Source of the DNA: Allobosea sp. AAP35
GTDB lineage: Bacteria > Pseudomonadota > Alphaproteobacteria > Rhizobiales > Beijerinckiaceae
Length of the DNA stretch: 64,000 bases
Direction of reading: 5' to 3'
NCBI RefSeq assembly: GCF_001295925.1
Contig: NZ_LJHQ01000043.1
Location: forward strand, 23,561 to 87,560
Shown here piece by piece: positions 8,994 through 19,655 of this stretch. The position numbers and the translations under genes are program-made. The notes under the pieces were generated by a model. The model saw only the letters and a program-made list of their open reading frames with translations, was not told where the DNA came from and ran no database searches. Within the stretch, counting starts at the first letter, position 1; every line of letters starts with the position of its first letter.

Positions 8994-9791
8994 ATGGAAA
9001 ACCTGATCGAAGCGGCCATCCTCGGCATTGTCGAGGGGTTGACCGAGTTCCTGCCGGTCTCCTCGACCGGGCATCTCCTGCTGCTCGGGCATTTCCTCGG
9101 CTTCGAATCGAACGGAAAATCCTTCGAGGTCTTGATCCAGCTCGGCGCGATCCTGGCGATCACCTCGGTCTATTTCCGCCGCCTGCTCGACATCGCTCTG
9201 CGGATTCCCACCGACCCGGCTGCCCGGCGCTTCGTCATCGGCGTGCTGGTCGCCTTCCTGCCGGCAGCCCTCATCGGCGCGGTGCTGCACGGCTTCATCA
9301 AGGGCGTGCTGTTCAACCCCTTCATCGTCTGCTGCGCGCTGATCGCGGGCGGGCTGATCCTGCTCGTCGTCGATGATCTCGAACTGCAGGAGAAGCACAC
9401 CGACGCGACCACCTTTCCGCTGTCGATGTATCTCAAGATCGGCCTGTTCCAGTGCCTGGCGATGATTCCCGGCGTCTCGCGCTCGGGCTCGACCATCGTC
9501 GGTGCCATGCTGCTGGGCGCCAGCAAGCGCGCGGCCGCCGAGTTTTCCTTCTTCCTGGCCATGCCGACAATGGCCGGCGCCTTCGCCTATGATCTGCTCA
9601 AGAGCTACAAGACGCTGACCTTCGACGATGTGACCTTGATCGCCGTCGGCTTCGTCACAGCCTTCTTCGCCGCCCTCATTGTGGTTCGCAGCTTTCTCGA
9701 TTTCGTCTCCAAGCGGGGCTTTGCGCTCTTCGCCTGGTGGCGGATCGTGGTCGGGCTGTTTGGGCTGGCGGGGCTCTGGATCGTCGGCTGA
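8994..9791 (+). CDS. uppP: Undecaprenyl-diphosphatase UppP (BacA)
   Basis: An integral membrane phosphatase of 265 residues that dephosphorylates undecaprenyl pyrophosphate and so recycles the lipid carrier for peptidoglycan and surface polysaccharides. The two family motifs are present: [15 protein letters not shown] (residues 14-28) with the catalytic Glu/Ser set, and [11 protein letters not shown] (about 158-168). Eight or so hydrophobic segments cover the rest. Length matches the family. It is transcribed from its own upstream region of nearly 270 bases and converges on the MFS gene. Confidence 0.95.
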   Translation: MENLIEAAILGIVEGLTEFLPVSSTGHLLLLGHFLGFESNGKSFEVLIQLGAILAITSVYFRRLLDIALRIPTDPAARRFVIGVLVAFLPAALIGAVLHGFIKGVLFNPFIVCCALIAGGLILLVVDDLELQEKHTDATTFPLSMYLKIGLFQCLAMIPGVSRSGSTIVGAMLLGASKRAAAEFSFFLAMPTMAGAFAYDLLKSYKTLTFDDVTLIAVGFVTAFFAALIVVRSFLDFVSKRGFALFAWWRIVVGLFGLAGLWIVG

Positions 9792-9803
9792 GATCCGCGC
9801 CCG

Positions 9804-11525
9804 TCAGACCTCGTGTCCCGTCGGCTCAGGCGGGTGGGGATGCTGCGTCGGCAGGCCACGCGGCAGGGTTGCGGTTTCGCGTTCGATCATCCGGTGCACC
9901 ACCGGCGGGTTTGGCCCCTTGTGCAGGGCGCGTACGCGCTCGCCGATGTCGGCATCGGCGAGCGTCACGCGCTGGGCCTGCCGGACATATTCGACCCAGG
10001 TCGGGCTGTCATAGCGCTCGACCCAGAGTTCGGGGTCGGTCAGGTCGCGCAGAAGCGTCCAGTGCCGGGCGCCATCGCGCCGGCGAATTCGGCGGCGTTC
10101 CGCCATCGCGTTGAGGAACGCCACGACGTCCTCCTCGCGGATCAGCCATTCGATGGTGACGATCACAGGGCCGCTGCGCGGCTCGATGTCGACGGCAACC
10201 TTGGGCTCGCGCCAGCGGCTCAACGGATCGAGATTGAGCGCCTCCAGCGGCGGCAGTTCGTAGCGCAGGCCGAGCGCCGCGCCGACGAGCAGCGTGAAGG
10301 CGGAGATCAGCAGGGCCTGCTCGGGTCCTAGATGCAGTGTCGCCTGGCCCCAGGCCCAGCTGCCCGCCGCCATGCCGCCGAAAGCCGCCATCTGGTAGAT
10401 CGCCAGAGCCCGGCCCACGACCCAGCGCGGCGCCGAGAGCTGCACCGTCGCGTTGAAGGTCGAAAGCGTCAGGACCCAGCAGGCGCCGCCGACGGCCAAG
10501 GCCGGCATCGTCAGCCACATCGTCGTGCTGACGCCGATGATGGCGGCGGCCACCGCATAGGCCGCGAAGGTCGCGCGCACCAGCGCCTCGGTCGTCAGCA
10601 GCCGGCGCAGGCGGGCGCTCATGAAGGCGCCCACCACCGCCCCGGCGCCAAAGGCGCCGAGCAGGATGCCGAAGACCAGAGGCCCGCCCTGGACGAGATC
10701 GCGTGCGATCAGCGGCAACAGGGCGAGCGCGACGATGCCGCCAAAACCAAAGGCAAAGGAGCGCAGGATGACGCTGCGGATATTGGGCGACATCGCGACA
10801 TAGCGCACACCGGCGCCCATCGCGATCAGCAGCGTTTCGCGCGGCAGCACGCGCTCGACGCGTGGCGGCTTCCAGCGCGCCAGCACGGTGATCAGCGCGA
10901 TGTAGCTGAAGGCGTTGATGACGAAGGCGGCGACCGCGCCGGCCGCAGCCACGATCGCCCCGCCGATAGCCGGCCCGACGCTGCGGGCGATGTTGAAGGC
11001 GACGCTGTTGAGCGTCACCGCTGCCGGCACGTCCTGGCGCGGCACCATGTCGCCCACCGATGACTGCCAGGCCGGGTTATTCAGCGCTGTGCCGCAGCCG
11101 ATCAGGAAGGTGAAGCCGAGCAGCAGCCAGGGCGTGATCACATCGAGCCAGGCCGACAGCGCGAGCAGGATCGAAACGCTCAGCATGAAGCCCTGCGCGG
11201 TCAACATGATGCGGCGCCGGTCGTAATTGTCCGAGATCGCGCCAGCCGCGAGCGAAAACAGCATCACCGGCAGCGTCGTCGAGGCCTGGACCAGCGCCAC
11301 CATGTCCGGCGAGGCGGCAATCGCGGTCATCATCCACGAGGCGCCGACCATCTGGACCAGCCCGCCGAAATTCGAGGCGAGGCTGGCAAGCCAGACGGCG
11401 CGGAAAATCGGCTGGCGCAGCGGCAGAAAGGGCGAATTGCGATCCGGGCCGGGCACGAAGCCGTCCGAAGCCAGTTCGGCCTGGGCTACGTCGGCTGTCG
11501 GCTGGGCATTGGGATCATCAGGCAT
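9804..11525 (-). CDS. MFS transporter (EntS/DUF894-type) with C-terminal soluble domain
   Basis: A 573-residue major facilitator family protein. Residues about 28-425 form 12 membrane segments with features of the enterobactin-exporter-like MFS_3 group: FRAVWLASLASNFGGLVQ, NNPAWQSSVGDMVPR, FNIARSVGPAIGGA and SYDNYDRRRIM-like loops. The last 120 residues are a soluble domain (VIVTIEWLIREEDVVAFL ... WVEYVRQAQRVT) resembling the dimeric alpha-beta-barrel fold often fused to this MFS subgroup. The substrate is unknown; drug or siderophore export is the usual guess. Start MPDDPNAQ. Confidence 0.85.
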   Translation of the reverse strand: MPDDPNAQPTADVAQAELASDGFVPGPDRNSPFLPLRQPIFRAVWLASLASNFGGLVQMVGASWMMTAIAASPDMVALVQASTTLPVMLFSLAAGAISDNYDRRRIMLTAQGFMLSVSILLALSAWLDVITPWLLLGFTFLIGCGTALNNPAWQSSVGDMVPRQDVPAAVTLNSVAFNIARSVGPAIGGAIVAAAGAVAAFVINAFSYIALITVLARWKPPRVERVLPRETLLIAMGAGVRYVAMSPNIRSVILRSFAFGFGGIVALALLPLIARDLVQGGPLVFGILLGAFGAGAVVGAFMSARLRRLLTTEALVRATFAAYAVAAAIIGVSTTMWLTMPALAVGGACWVLTLSTFNATVQLSAPRWVVGRALAIYQMAAFGGMAAGSWAWGQATLHLGPEQALLISAFTLLVGAALGLRYELPPLEALNLDPLSRWREPKVAVDIEPRSGPVIVTIEWLIREEDVVAFLNAMAERRRIRRRDGARHWTLLRDLTDPELWVERYDSPTWVEYVRQAQRVTLADADIGERVRALHKGPNPPVVHRMIERETATLPRGLPTQHPHPPEPTGHEV

Positions 11526-11588
11526 GTCATAGGGTTAGAACCTCAAGACGAGGATGCCAACCGCGATTGCGGACAGGACCGGGCTTCG

Positions 11589-12476
11589 TCAGCGCGTCGC
11601 ACCGGCAGGCGCGGCGGCTTGCGTCCGGCGCGCTGGGCGCGCCTTGGGCCGTCTGAACGCCCCGACGAGCGCAACCACCAGCCCGACAAGCGCGACCCAG
11701 TGGCCAGGCCGGACCGAGGCGAGCTCCGGATAGGTGACGATATCGGCATTGGCCTGGAACACCAGCCAGGCCGAAGCCCCGGTCGCGAACGCATACCAGG
11801 CGGTCTCGCACAGCGCCGTGGCAAGTCCGGTGCCCAGTGCTGCCACCACCAGAACCAGCGGCGTCAGGGCGATCTTGAAGCGCTCGAGCCCGCGATAAAC
11901 CATCAGCAGCGCAAACAGCCCGCTCATCAGAACCGGCTGGCTGACGTCGATCTTCGATTGCAGGGCGAAATGCAGCAGGGCAAGCAGCGCGATCGGGTAG
12001 ATCAGCATGTGCAGCCGCTGCCAGGCCTTCGCGCCCATCCGCCGGATCATGCCGTCGGTCGAGGTCGCGCCGAGCGCGACGAGCCCGATCAGCGCGGTGA
12101 TGCCGACGATCAGGTAGAAGCGCTTGATGATCTCAGTGACGATCAGCCCCCAATCCCAGGCGAGATCGATGCAGTACAGCGTCAGATGCGCGGCGGCGTA
12201 GGCGAGCACGGACAGGCCGAGCATCCGCCGGATGCCCAGCAGCTTGCCCCAGTCCAGCACGCGCCGCAGCGGCGAGATCGCCAGCGTGATCAGGAGCAGC
12301 CGCACCGACCAGGTCCCGGTGTCATGCACGGCGCGCGTCCAGGGCTTGGCGCCGAGCTGTCCCGCCCAGGCCTCATAGGCGAGGATCAGCGCCGGCAGCA
12401 GCACGAGCGCAAACGCCGCCGCGCGCAGCCCCGAGACGCGTCCCTGCCGGTCCAGCCATGGCAACCATGCGCTCAT
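11589..12476 (-). CDS. msrQ: MsrQ heme-binding subunit of methionine sulfoxide reductase
   Basis: A 295-residue membrane protein of the ferric-reductase-like (YedZ/MsrQ) family; it passes electrons from the respiratory chain to periplasmic MsrP, which repairs oxidised methionine. Family landmarks are the helix bundle with heme-ligand histidines in AAHLTLYCIDLAWDW and WQRLHMLIYPIALLALLHF, and the loop LRRVLDWGKLLGIRRMLG. I start it at ATG 12476; upstream in-frame ATGs at 12500 and 12491 are possible. No msrP gene lies in this window on either side, which is unusual because the two are normally adjacent. Confidence 0.88.
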   Translation of the reverse strand: MSAWLPWLDRQGRVSGLRAAAFALVLLPALILAYEAWAGQLGAKPWTRAVHDTGTWSVRLLLITLAISPLRRVLDWGKLLGIRRMLGLSVLAYAAAHLTLYCIDLAWDWGLIVTEIIKRFYLIVGITALIGLVALGATSTDGMIRRMGAKAWQRLHMLIYPIALLALLHFALQSKIDVSQPVLMSGLFALLMVYRGLERFKIALTPLVLVVAALGTGLATALCETAWYAFATGASAWLVFQANADIVTYPELASVRPGHWVALVGLVVALVGAFRRPKARPARRTQAAAPAGATR

Positions 12477-12606
12477 GCCACTCTCCGCCATTGCTTTCAT
12501 GTCTTCGGATACGCGAGACTTCGCACCGCCGTCTCGCTGCGTCGCACACAAGGACGTGAACGCTGACGGACACCGATCCGACCCTCAAGCCTCCGGACGC
12601 CACGAC

Positions 12607-13221
12607 ATGCCTGCCCAGATGCCCACCATCGTGTTCGATGTCGGCAATGTTCTGATCCGCTGGGATCCGCTCCATGTCTATCGCGAGATGATTCCCGACG
12701 ACGGAAAGCGGGCATGGTTCATGCAGAACGTCTGCACCGCCGCCTGGAACCTCGAGCAGGATCGCGGCCGCAGCTGGGAGGAGGGCGTCGCGCTCCTCGT
12801 CGCCCGCCATCCGGAATGGGAAAGCCAGATCAGGGCCTATGACGAGCGCTGGCACGAGGCCGTTCCCGGCATGATCGAGGACAGCGTCGCCGTGCTGGAA
12901 GAGCTCAAGGGCCGCGGCGAGAAGGTCTACGCCATCACCAATTTCTCGCGCGAGAAATGGGCGGAATGCCTGATCCGCTTCCCCTTCCTGCAGAGCTTCG
13001 ACGGCGTCGTGGTCTCGGCCCATGAGGGCGTCGTCAAGCCCGATCCGGCGATCTACCAGATCCTGCTCGAGCGATATTCACTCGCGGCGCCGGAGTGCAT
13101 CTTCATCGACGACAGCGCCAGGAATATCGAGGCTGCCCGGCAGGTCGGCATGCAGGCTGTGCATTTCGTCGAGCCGATAGACTTGCGAGCGCAGCTACGA
13201 ATACTGAGGGTGGCACTTTGA
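12607..13221 (+). CDS. HAD-superfamily hydrolase (YihX-like)
   Basis: A 204-residue haloacid-dehalogenase-fold protein. Motif I is IVFDVGNVLIRWD, with DVG instead of DxD as in the YihX/2-haloacid dehalogenase branch; motif II is the Thr in YAITNFS, motif III the Lys in GVVKPDPAIY, and motif IV FIDDSARNIEAA. A sugar phosphate phosphatase or dehalogenase role is possible; the substrate cannot be told. The start is ATG 12607, because the longer ORF extends across the divergent msrQ start. The two genes are divergent with about 130 bases between. Confidence 0.82.
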   Translation: MPAQMPTIVFDVGNVLIRWDPLHVYREMIPDDGKRAWFMQNVCTAAWNLEQDRGRSWEEGVALLVARHPEWESQIRAYDERWHEAVPGMIEDSVAVLEELKGRGEKVYAITNFSREKWAECLIRFPFLQSFDGVVVSAHEGVVKPDPAIYQILLERYSLAAPECIFIDDSARNIEAARQVGMQAVHFVEPIDLRAQLRILRVAL

Positions 13222-13320
13222 CGGCAGGCTGATTCCGCAAGAAGACCTACGGAAACCAGCGCGGAACATCTAGGGGCCACCGGCGTTGAAGCTTTGTAAG
13301 CCTGAAGGAACAGCGTCGAT

Positions 13321-13515
13321 ATGACAAATAATATTAAAGTCGAACGGCATGATTCTGGATGGTGCCTGAGGGATAAGGGCGGCAATTGCCTGATCGCCAT
13401 GCCCCATCGCATCGGTCTCGACCTGATCCTGCGGCAGATGAACCAGTCCGTGGCGACCGATCAATGGCACGTGGCCCATGATCCGCTCCCGCAGACGCTG
13501 CCGATCGCGGTCTGA
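13321..13515 (+). CDS. Small hypothetical protein
   Basis: A possible 64-residue soluble protein beginning MTNNIKVERHDSGWCLRDKG. Its first codons are AT-rich and an AAGGA ribosome-binding-like sequence sits at a suitable distance. I do not recognise a family. It lies alone between the HAD gene and the convergent isomerase-like gene. The balanced residue composition favours it being real, but the short length makes this uncertain. Confidence 0.45.
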   Translation: MTNNIKVERHDSGWCLRDKGGNCLIAMPHRIGLDLILRQMNQSVATDQWHVAHDPLPQTLPIAV

Positions 13516-13560
13516 CCCTCACGCACGCAAACCGAGCGTACGCAAACCGAGAGCCAGCGA

Positions 13561-14481
13561 TCAGGTTTGTTTTCGCGGGGCGGTCCTGACCTTGCCAGCG
13601 AGCGCCCGCGTCGCCGCCATGGCGTCATCGACGGCATACCAGAGCCGCGGATTGAGCTCGATGTTGAGCAGCACGCCTTCCGGGAAGGTGCAGCGCTCCA
13701 TCAGCGCCTCCCAGGGAATTCCGCCCCAGCCCACCGGCAGATGGATGTCGCCATGCCCGAAGGCGAACTTCTCGCTCGGGAAAACGGTCTCGAACGCATC
13801 GGGGCGCCCAAAAGAATCATGCATGTGCAGATGCTTGGCAAGGGGCGCGAGAGCGGCGATCTCTTCAAGATAGTCGCCGCCGATCGAGCCGAGCCGCAGG
13901 AAGGCATGGCTGAAATCCAGCGTCGCCCAGACATGGTCGTGGTCGATCGCGGCCATTTCGCTGGCGAGCCGCGAGGGCAGGGAGGCGTAAAGCCGGCCGG
14001 GATGATAGTCGAACATGGTCTCGACGCAGAGCAGGATGCCGCCATCACGCGCCGCATCGCCAGCCTTCCTCAGCCATTCGCGTTGACGCAGATAGGCCGC
14101 CTCAACGACCTCGGCCGGCGCAAGCGGCATCACGCCCGAATGCATCACATAATGCACAGCGCCAAGTTCTGCGGCGATCTCCAGCGAAGCCCGCAGTACG
14201 TCGAAATGCCGTTGCAGCCGGGTGGGCTCGTCGAAGAAGTTGATCGCCAGCGGCCCATGCACGCTGTAGCCGAAGGGCCGGCCGGCGCAGGCGCGCTTGA
14301 GCAGGTCGAGATGGGGCCGATGGATCCGGCCGCCGAAGATCAGATCCATCGCACAGGTCGACAATTCGACGGTATCGACTTCCAGCCGCTCGACCCGGTC
14401 GAGAATCGCCGGCAGATCGGACAGATCGCTGGCGGGCTGGCCGGCCGTGATGCCGACGCCGCGAACACCGCTGGAATACAT
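13561..14481 (-). CDS. Sugar phosphate isomerase/epimerase-type TIM barrel protein
   Basis: A 306-residue protein of the AP endonuclease 2/xylose isomerase-like barrel superfamily. Metal-ligand-like segments appear in order: GAVHYVMHSG, GILLCVETMFDYHPG (Glu), ATLDFSHAFL (Asp/His), KHLHMHDSFG and FGHGDIHLPVGWGGI. The catalytic reaction is not assignable; the family includes hexulose epimerases, inosose isomerases and dehydratases. ATG 14481 is chosen since the upstream extension looks non-coding. It is divergent from the aldo/keto reductase gene. Confidence 0.78.
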   Translation of the reverse strand: MYSSGVRGVGITAGQPASDLSDLPAILDRVERLEVDTVELSTCAMDLIFGGRIHRPHLDLLKRACAGRPFGYSVHGPLAINFFDEPTRLQRHFDVLRASLEIAAELGAVHYVMHSGVMPLAPAEVVEAAYLRQREWLRKAGDAARDGGILLCVETMFDYHPGRLYASLPSRLASEMAAIDHDHVWATLDFSHAFLRLGSIGGDYLEEIAALAPLAKHLHMHDSFGRPDAFETVFPSEKFAFGHGDIHLPVGWGGIPWEALMERCTFPEGVLLNIELNPRLWYAVDDAMAATRALAGKVRTAPRKQT

Positions 14482-14672
14482 GGCGGGCTCCACTCCAACC
14501 GATTGCAGACGTCGCGATGCTGCGCCGCCTGTCTGCAACTGGTCAGCATGATTGCGACGGGCGTATGAGCGCCGTAGACCGCAGGCAAAACTGCATCAGG
14601 GTGGCTGCGTCGGGCGTGAGGGCGGGCTATCGTCGCTCCTGCAAAGAAGCCAAAGGGAGCCGAAATCTCACC

Positions 14673-15695
14673 ATGCCCAGCGAAACCCGTTACGACCAGA
14701 TGATCTACAACCGCTGCGGCCGCAGCGGCCTCAAGCTTTCCGCCCTCTCGCTCGGCCTCTGGCACAATTTCGGCGAGACCACCGCGCCCGATCTCGGCCG
14801 ACGGATCTGCCGGACGGCGTTCGATCTCGGCATCACCCATTTCGATCTGGCCAATAACTACGGGCCCCCGCCGGGCTCGGCGGAAACCGCCTTCGGGGAG
14901 ATACTGCACCAGGACTTCGCCTCCCATCGCGACGAGTTGGTGATCTCGACCAAGGCCGGCTACCGGATGTGGCCGGGCCCCTATGGCGAGTGGGGCAGCC
15001 GCAAATATCTGCTCTCCAGCCTCGACCAGAGCCTCAAGCGCCTGAAGCTCGACTATGTCGACATCTTCTATTCGCATCGGTTCGATCCCGAGACGCCGCT
15101 GGAAGAGACGATGGGCGCGCTCGATCAGGCCGTGCGCCAGGGCAAGGCGCTCTATGTCGGGCTGTCCTCCTACAATGCCAAACGCACCCGCGAGGCGGCC
15201 GCTATCCTGCGCCGGCTCGGCACGCCCTGCCTGATCCACCAGCCGAGCTATTCGATGATCAACCGCTGGATCGAGGAGGACGGCCTGCTCGACACGCTCG
15301 ACGAGGAGGGCATCGGTTCGATCGTGTTCTCGCCGCTGGCCCAGGGCATGCTGACCTCGAAATATCTCGGCGGCGTGCCCGACGGCAGCCGCGCCGCCAA
15401 GAAGGCGCCCTCCTTCCGCGACGGCTTCCTCTCCGACGACAACCTGACGCGCATCGCCGCCCTCAACGAGATCGCCGCCGGGCGCGACCAAAGCCTCGCG
15501 CAGATGGCGATCGCCTGGGTCCTGCGCGGCGGCCGGATCACCTCCGCCCTGATCGGGGCCAGCCGCCCCGAGCAGGTGGAAGACTGCGTCGCGGCCTTGA
15601 AGCGGCCCGATTTTAGCGCCGAGGAGTTGAAGCTGATCGACCAGCATGCAGGCGAAGGCGGCGTCAACATCTGGGCGGCGTCGGCCGAGCGCTGA
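14673..15695 (+). CDS. Aldo/keto reductase, YghZ-like (glyceraldehyde-3-phosphate reductase type)
   Basis: A 340-residue NADPH-dependent aldo/keto reductase of the AKR14 (YghZ) kind. It has the (beta/alpha)8 barrel with the catalytic tetrad candidates Asp and Tyr in FDLANNYGPPPGSAE, Lys in VISTKAGYRMWPGPYG and His in YVDIFYSHRFD; the C-terminal cofactor segment is ALIGASRPEQVEDCV. YghZ reduces L-glyceraldehyde 3-phosphate and methylglyoxal; whether this enzyme does is not shown. The start is ATG 14673, downstream of a purine-rich AAAGGGAG. Confidence 0.88.
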   Translation: MPSETRYDQMIYNRCGRSGLKLSALSLGLWHNFGETTAPDLGRRICRTAFDLGITHFDLANNYGPPPGSAETAFGEILHQDFASHRDELVISTKAGYRMWPGPYGEWGSRKYLLSSLDQSLKRLKLDYVDIFYSHRFDPETPLEETMGALDQAVRQGKALYVGLSSYNAKRTREAAAILRRLGTPCLIHQPSYSMINRWIEEDGLLDTLDEEGIGSIVFSPLAQGMLTSKYLGGVPDGSRAAKKAPSFRDGFLSDDNLTRIAALNEIAAGRDQSLAQMAIAWVLRGGRITSALIGASRPEQVEDCVAALKRPDFSAEELKLIDQHAGEGGVNIWAASAER

Positions 15696-15827
15696 GCCGA
15701 ACCGCCAGGCTCGCAGCAGCGCCCACAGCGTTGCTTTCGACGGCATCGTCGGCCTATGAACAGGGCTCCCTGATGCCGTCCGCGACGACGGCAAGATCCG
15801 TATCGGCAACAGTGACAGGCGGTCCCG

Positions 15828-17249
15828 ATGACGAGTCTCAAATTCGGAACCTCTGGCCTGCGCGGTCTCGTCACCGAGCTCGTCGGTCTACCGGCCTACA
15901 GCCATGTCCGCGCCTTTTGTGCGATGATTGGCGAGGACGGCGCGGCGGGACCGAGCGGCGAAGTTCTGATCGGGCGGGATCTGCGCTCGTCGAGCCCTCT
16001 CATCGCGGCGCAATGCGCGCGGGCCATCGTCGACGCTGGTCTCGTACCCGTCGATGGCGGTGCGATCCCGACCCCGGCGCTTGCGCTGGCCGCAGCCCAG
16101 CTCGGCGCGCCAGCCATCATGGTCACCGGCAGCCATATTCCCGATGATCGCAACGGCCTCAAATTCTACCGCAGCGAGGGCGAGATCGACAAAACAGATG
16201 AGGCGCGGATCCTCGCCTGGCATGCAAAATTGAATCTCGACACGGTTCCTGCCGAGATCGTCGCGCCCCGCACGCATGATGCGTTGGCCGCCTATCAGAC
16301 GCGCTATCTCGAATTTTTCGGCGCGGATGCCCTGCGGGGCCTGACGGTCGGCGTCTACCAGCATTCCTCGGTCGGGCGCGACGTGATCTGCGATCTGCTC
16401 GCTGCGCTTGGCGCCAGACCTGTCCCGCTCGGGCGCGCCGACCGCTTCATCCCCGTCGACACCGAGGCGTTGCGTCCCGAGGACGTCGCGCTGGCGATCG
16501 AATGGGCGGGCAGCCAGAGGCTCGACGCGATCGTCTCCACCGATGGCGATGCCGATCGCCCGCTGGTTGCCGACGAGGTAGGCCGGTTTCTCCGCGGCGA
16601 TCTCGTCGGCGCGCTGACGGCCGCTTTTCTCGGCGCCGACACCATCGTGACGCCCGTGACTTCGAACTCGGCCCTGGAGCGGCTTGGCCTGTTCGCACAG
16701 GTCCTGCGCACCAAGGTGGGGTCGCCTTTTGTGATCGCCGGCATGGCGCAGGCGACCGCGGCGGGCGCCCACCTCGTCGTCGGCTTCGAGGCCAATGGCG
16801 GCGTGCTGCTGGGCTCCGATGTCGCGCATGATGGCGTCAGCCTTGCCGCCCTGCCGACGCGCGATGCGATTTTGCCGATCCTGGCCACGCTAACGGCCTC
16901 TGCCCGCGCTCAAAAACCGCTGAGCCGGCTCGCCGCCGAGCAGAATTTCACGATTGCCCTGTCGAACCGCCTGCAGGAGGTGCCGCAGAACAAGACGGCG
17001 GCCCTCATCGCCAGGCTGGATGCGGAAGACCCGGCCTATCGCGATGCGGCCTTCGCCGCCCATGGCGGCGTCGCCGCCTGCGACCGTCGAGACGGTCTGC
17101 GCCTCACGCTGGGAGACGGCACCACGGTCCATATCCGGGCCTCGGGCAATGCACCGGAGCTGCGCGTCTATGTCGAGGCGCCCGATCAGTCAGCCGCAGA
17201 AGCCCTGCTGCAGGAAGGCCTCGACTTCGCCCGGCAGGCCACCACTTGA
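15828..17249 (+). CDS. manB: Phosphomannomutase/phosphoglucomutase (ManB/NoeK type)
   Basis: A 473-residue alpha-D-phosphohexomutase that interconverts mannose (or glucose) 6- and 1-phosphate, feeding GDP-mannose or dTDP-glucose synthesis. It begins MTSLKFGTSGLRGLV, typical of the Brucella/Rhizobium ManB group. The phosphoserine loop is VTGSHIPDDRNG, the metal loop STDGDADRPLV and the sugar-binding loop GFEANGGVLLGSD; the phosphate-binding domain is at the C-terminus (RASGNAPELRVYVEA). It converges with rmlA and forms the left edge of the polysaccharide locus, which also holds gmd. Confidence 0.87.
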   Translation: MTSLKFGTSGLRGLVTELVGLPAYSHVRAFCAMIGEDGAAGPSGEVLIGRDLRSSSPLIAAQCARAIVDAGLVPVDGGAIPTPALALAAAQLGAPAIMVTGSHIPDDRNGLKFYRSEGEIDKTDEARILAWHAKLNLDTVPAEIVAPRTHDALAAYQTRYLEFFGADALRGLTVGVYQHSSVGRDVICDLLAALGARPVPLGRADRFIPVDTEALRPEDVALAIEWAGSQRLDAIVSTDGDADRPLVADEVGRFLRGDLVGALTAAFLGADTIVTPVTSNSALERLGLFAQVLRTKVGSPFVIAGMAQATAAGAHLVVGFEANGGVLLGSDVAHDGVSLAALPTRDAILPILATLTASARAQKPLSRLAAEQNFTIALSNRLQEVPQNKTAALIARLDAEDPAYRDAAFAAHGGVAACDRRDGLRLTLGDGTTVHIRASGNAPELRVYVEAPDQSAAEALLQEGLDFARQATT

Positions 17250-17297
17250 GCGGCACGAGGGCGCCATCGCCGCGAGGCGTCCCGCAATCGCCCTGCG

Positions 17298-18173
<876 letters not shown>

Positions 18174-18180
18174 CGTCGTG

Positions 18181-19083
18181 TTATCCCGTTTTCTGTTGCG
18201 CCATGAGCCGGCGCACGCAGGCGCGCAGAGCGTCCTGCCAGGGCGGCAGCGTGACCTGGTGAGTGGTGGCGAGTCTGGAGGAGTCCATGCGCGAATTCGC
18301 CGGCCTTTGGGCTGGTGTCGGATAGTCGGCGGTGGTGATGCGCTTGACCCGCACGGGCGCGCCGCCCTGTCGCTGGCGCTCGGCGAAGATCACCTCGGCG
18401 ACATCGGCCCAGACGGCGGCGCCTTGCGCGCCCATATGGAAAATCCCCCGCAAGGCTGCCTCATCCGAGTTCTCGATGAGATTGCTCGCAACAGCGAAGA
18501 TGGCATCGGCGATGTCGAGCGCGCTGGTCGGGCATCCGGCCTGATCGGCGACGACGCCGATTTCGTCGCGCGTCTCCGCCAGCCGCAGCATCGTCTTGAC
18601 GAAATTTGCGCCGAAGGGGCTGTAGACCCAGGCAGTACGCAGGATCACATGGTTGCCCGTCGCGGCGGCCACCGCTCGCTCGCCCGCGAGCTTGCTGCGG
18701 CCATAGGCCGAGATCGGGCCGACCGGGTCGTCCTCGCGATAAGCGCGGTCGAGCGCGCCGTCGAAGACGTAGTCGGTCGAGATCTGGATGACGGGGACGC
18801 CGAGCGCGGCGGCAGCCTTTGCGACCTCGCCGGCGGCGTCTCCATTGACTTGCCGTGCCGTCTCCTCCTGGCTCTCGGCCAGATCGACGGCGGTGAACGC
18901 TGCCGCATTGACCACGACATCCGGCCGGCTGGCGATGATCGCCGGAGCGATCGTCTCGAGCCGTTCGAGATCGAGCCCAGGCCGTCCGAGCGCGGTGACG
19001 CTGACGCCCTGCGGCGCGCGCTCCCGCATCGAAAGCACGACCTGCCCCGACAGCCCTGTCACGGTGATGCGCATCGCGGTCAA
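18181..19083 (-). CDS. rmlD: dTDP-4-dehydrorhamnose reductase RmlD
   Basis: A 300-residue SDR that reduces dTDP-4-keto-L-rhamnose to dTDP-L-rhamnose. Visible are the Rossmann loop [32 protein letters not shown] and the YGRSKLAGE catalytic Tyr/Lys. ATG 19083 overlaps the rmlC stop (ATGA), supporting this start over the internal ATG at 19074. It acts with the neighbouring rmlA, rmlB and rmlC. Confidence 0.95.
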   Translation of the reverse strand: MTAMRITVTGLSGQVVLSMRERAPQGVSVTALGRPGLDLERLETIAPAIIASRPDVVVNAAAFTAVDLAESQEETARQVNGDAAGEVAKAAAALGVPVIQISTDYVFDGALDRAYREDDPVGPISAYGRSKLAGERAVAAATGNHVILRTAWVYSPFGANFVKTMLRLAETRDEIGVVADQAGCPTSALDIADAIFAVASNLIENSDEAALRGIFHMGAQGAAVWADVAEVIFAERQRQGGAPVRVKRITTADYPTPAQRPANSRMDSSRLATTHQVTLPPWQDALRACVRRLMAQQKTG

Positions 19084-19637
19084 TCAAAATAGCGCGGCAA
19101 ATCGGACAGCCGGGGATGCCGACGGTCTTTGTCCGAGAGGACCAGCGCGTCAGGCGGCAGGCGCCAGTCGATCCCGAGCGCCGGATCGTCGAAGGCCAGC
19201 CCATGGTCGTTGGCCGGGCCATAGGGGGCCGTGACCTTGTAGAGCACCTCGGTGTCGGGTTCGAGCGTGACGAAGCCATGGGCGAAGCCGGCAGGGATCA
19301 GTATCTGACGCCAGTTTTCCGCCGAGAGCTCGACGGCGACATGCCGGCCGAAGCTCGGCGAAGAGGCGCGGATATCGACGGCGATGTCCAGGATGCGCCC
19401 CCGGGTCACGCGCACGAGCTTGTCCTGCGCGAAGGGCGGCGATTGGAAGTGGAGCCCCCGCAACGTGCCGACGGGTCCCGAAAGCGAGTGATTGTCCTGC
19501 ACGAAGACGAGGTCGATCCCGGCCTCGGCCATCGCGGCGCGATTGTACACCTCGGAGAAAAAGCCGCGATGGTCGCCATGCTTCTTCGGGGTGATGATCT
19601 TGACGGCGGGAATCGCGGTCGGTTCGACGCTCAGCAT
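19080..19637 (-). CDS. rmlC: dTDP-4-dehydrorhamnose 3,5-epimerase RmlC
   Basis: A 185-residue cupin-fold epimerase of the dTDP-rhamnose pathway. Family signatures are GFFSEVYN, FVQDNHSLS, GTLRGLHFQ with the catalytic His, DIAVDIR and IPAGFAHGFVTLE, plus the YKVTAPYGP tract containing the conserved Tyr. It overlaps rmlD by 4 bases and follows rmlB after 18 bases. Confidence 0.96.
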   Translation of the reverse strand: MLSVEPTAIPAVKIITPKKHGDHRGFFSEVYNRAAMAEAGIDLVFVQDNHSLSGPVGTLRGLHFQSPPFAQDKLVRVTRGRILDIAVDIRASSPSFGRHVAVELSAENWRQILIPAGFAHGFVTLEPDTEVLYKVTAPYGPANDHGLAFDDPALGIDWRLPPDALVLSDKDRRHPRLSDLPRYFD

Positions 19638-19655
19638 GGGTTCGTCCGGTTTCGT

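Noticed and set aside
13525..13551. Direct 12-bp repeat ACGCAAACCGAG
   Set aside because: Two copies only, 15 bases apart between convergent genes. No array or operator context.
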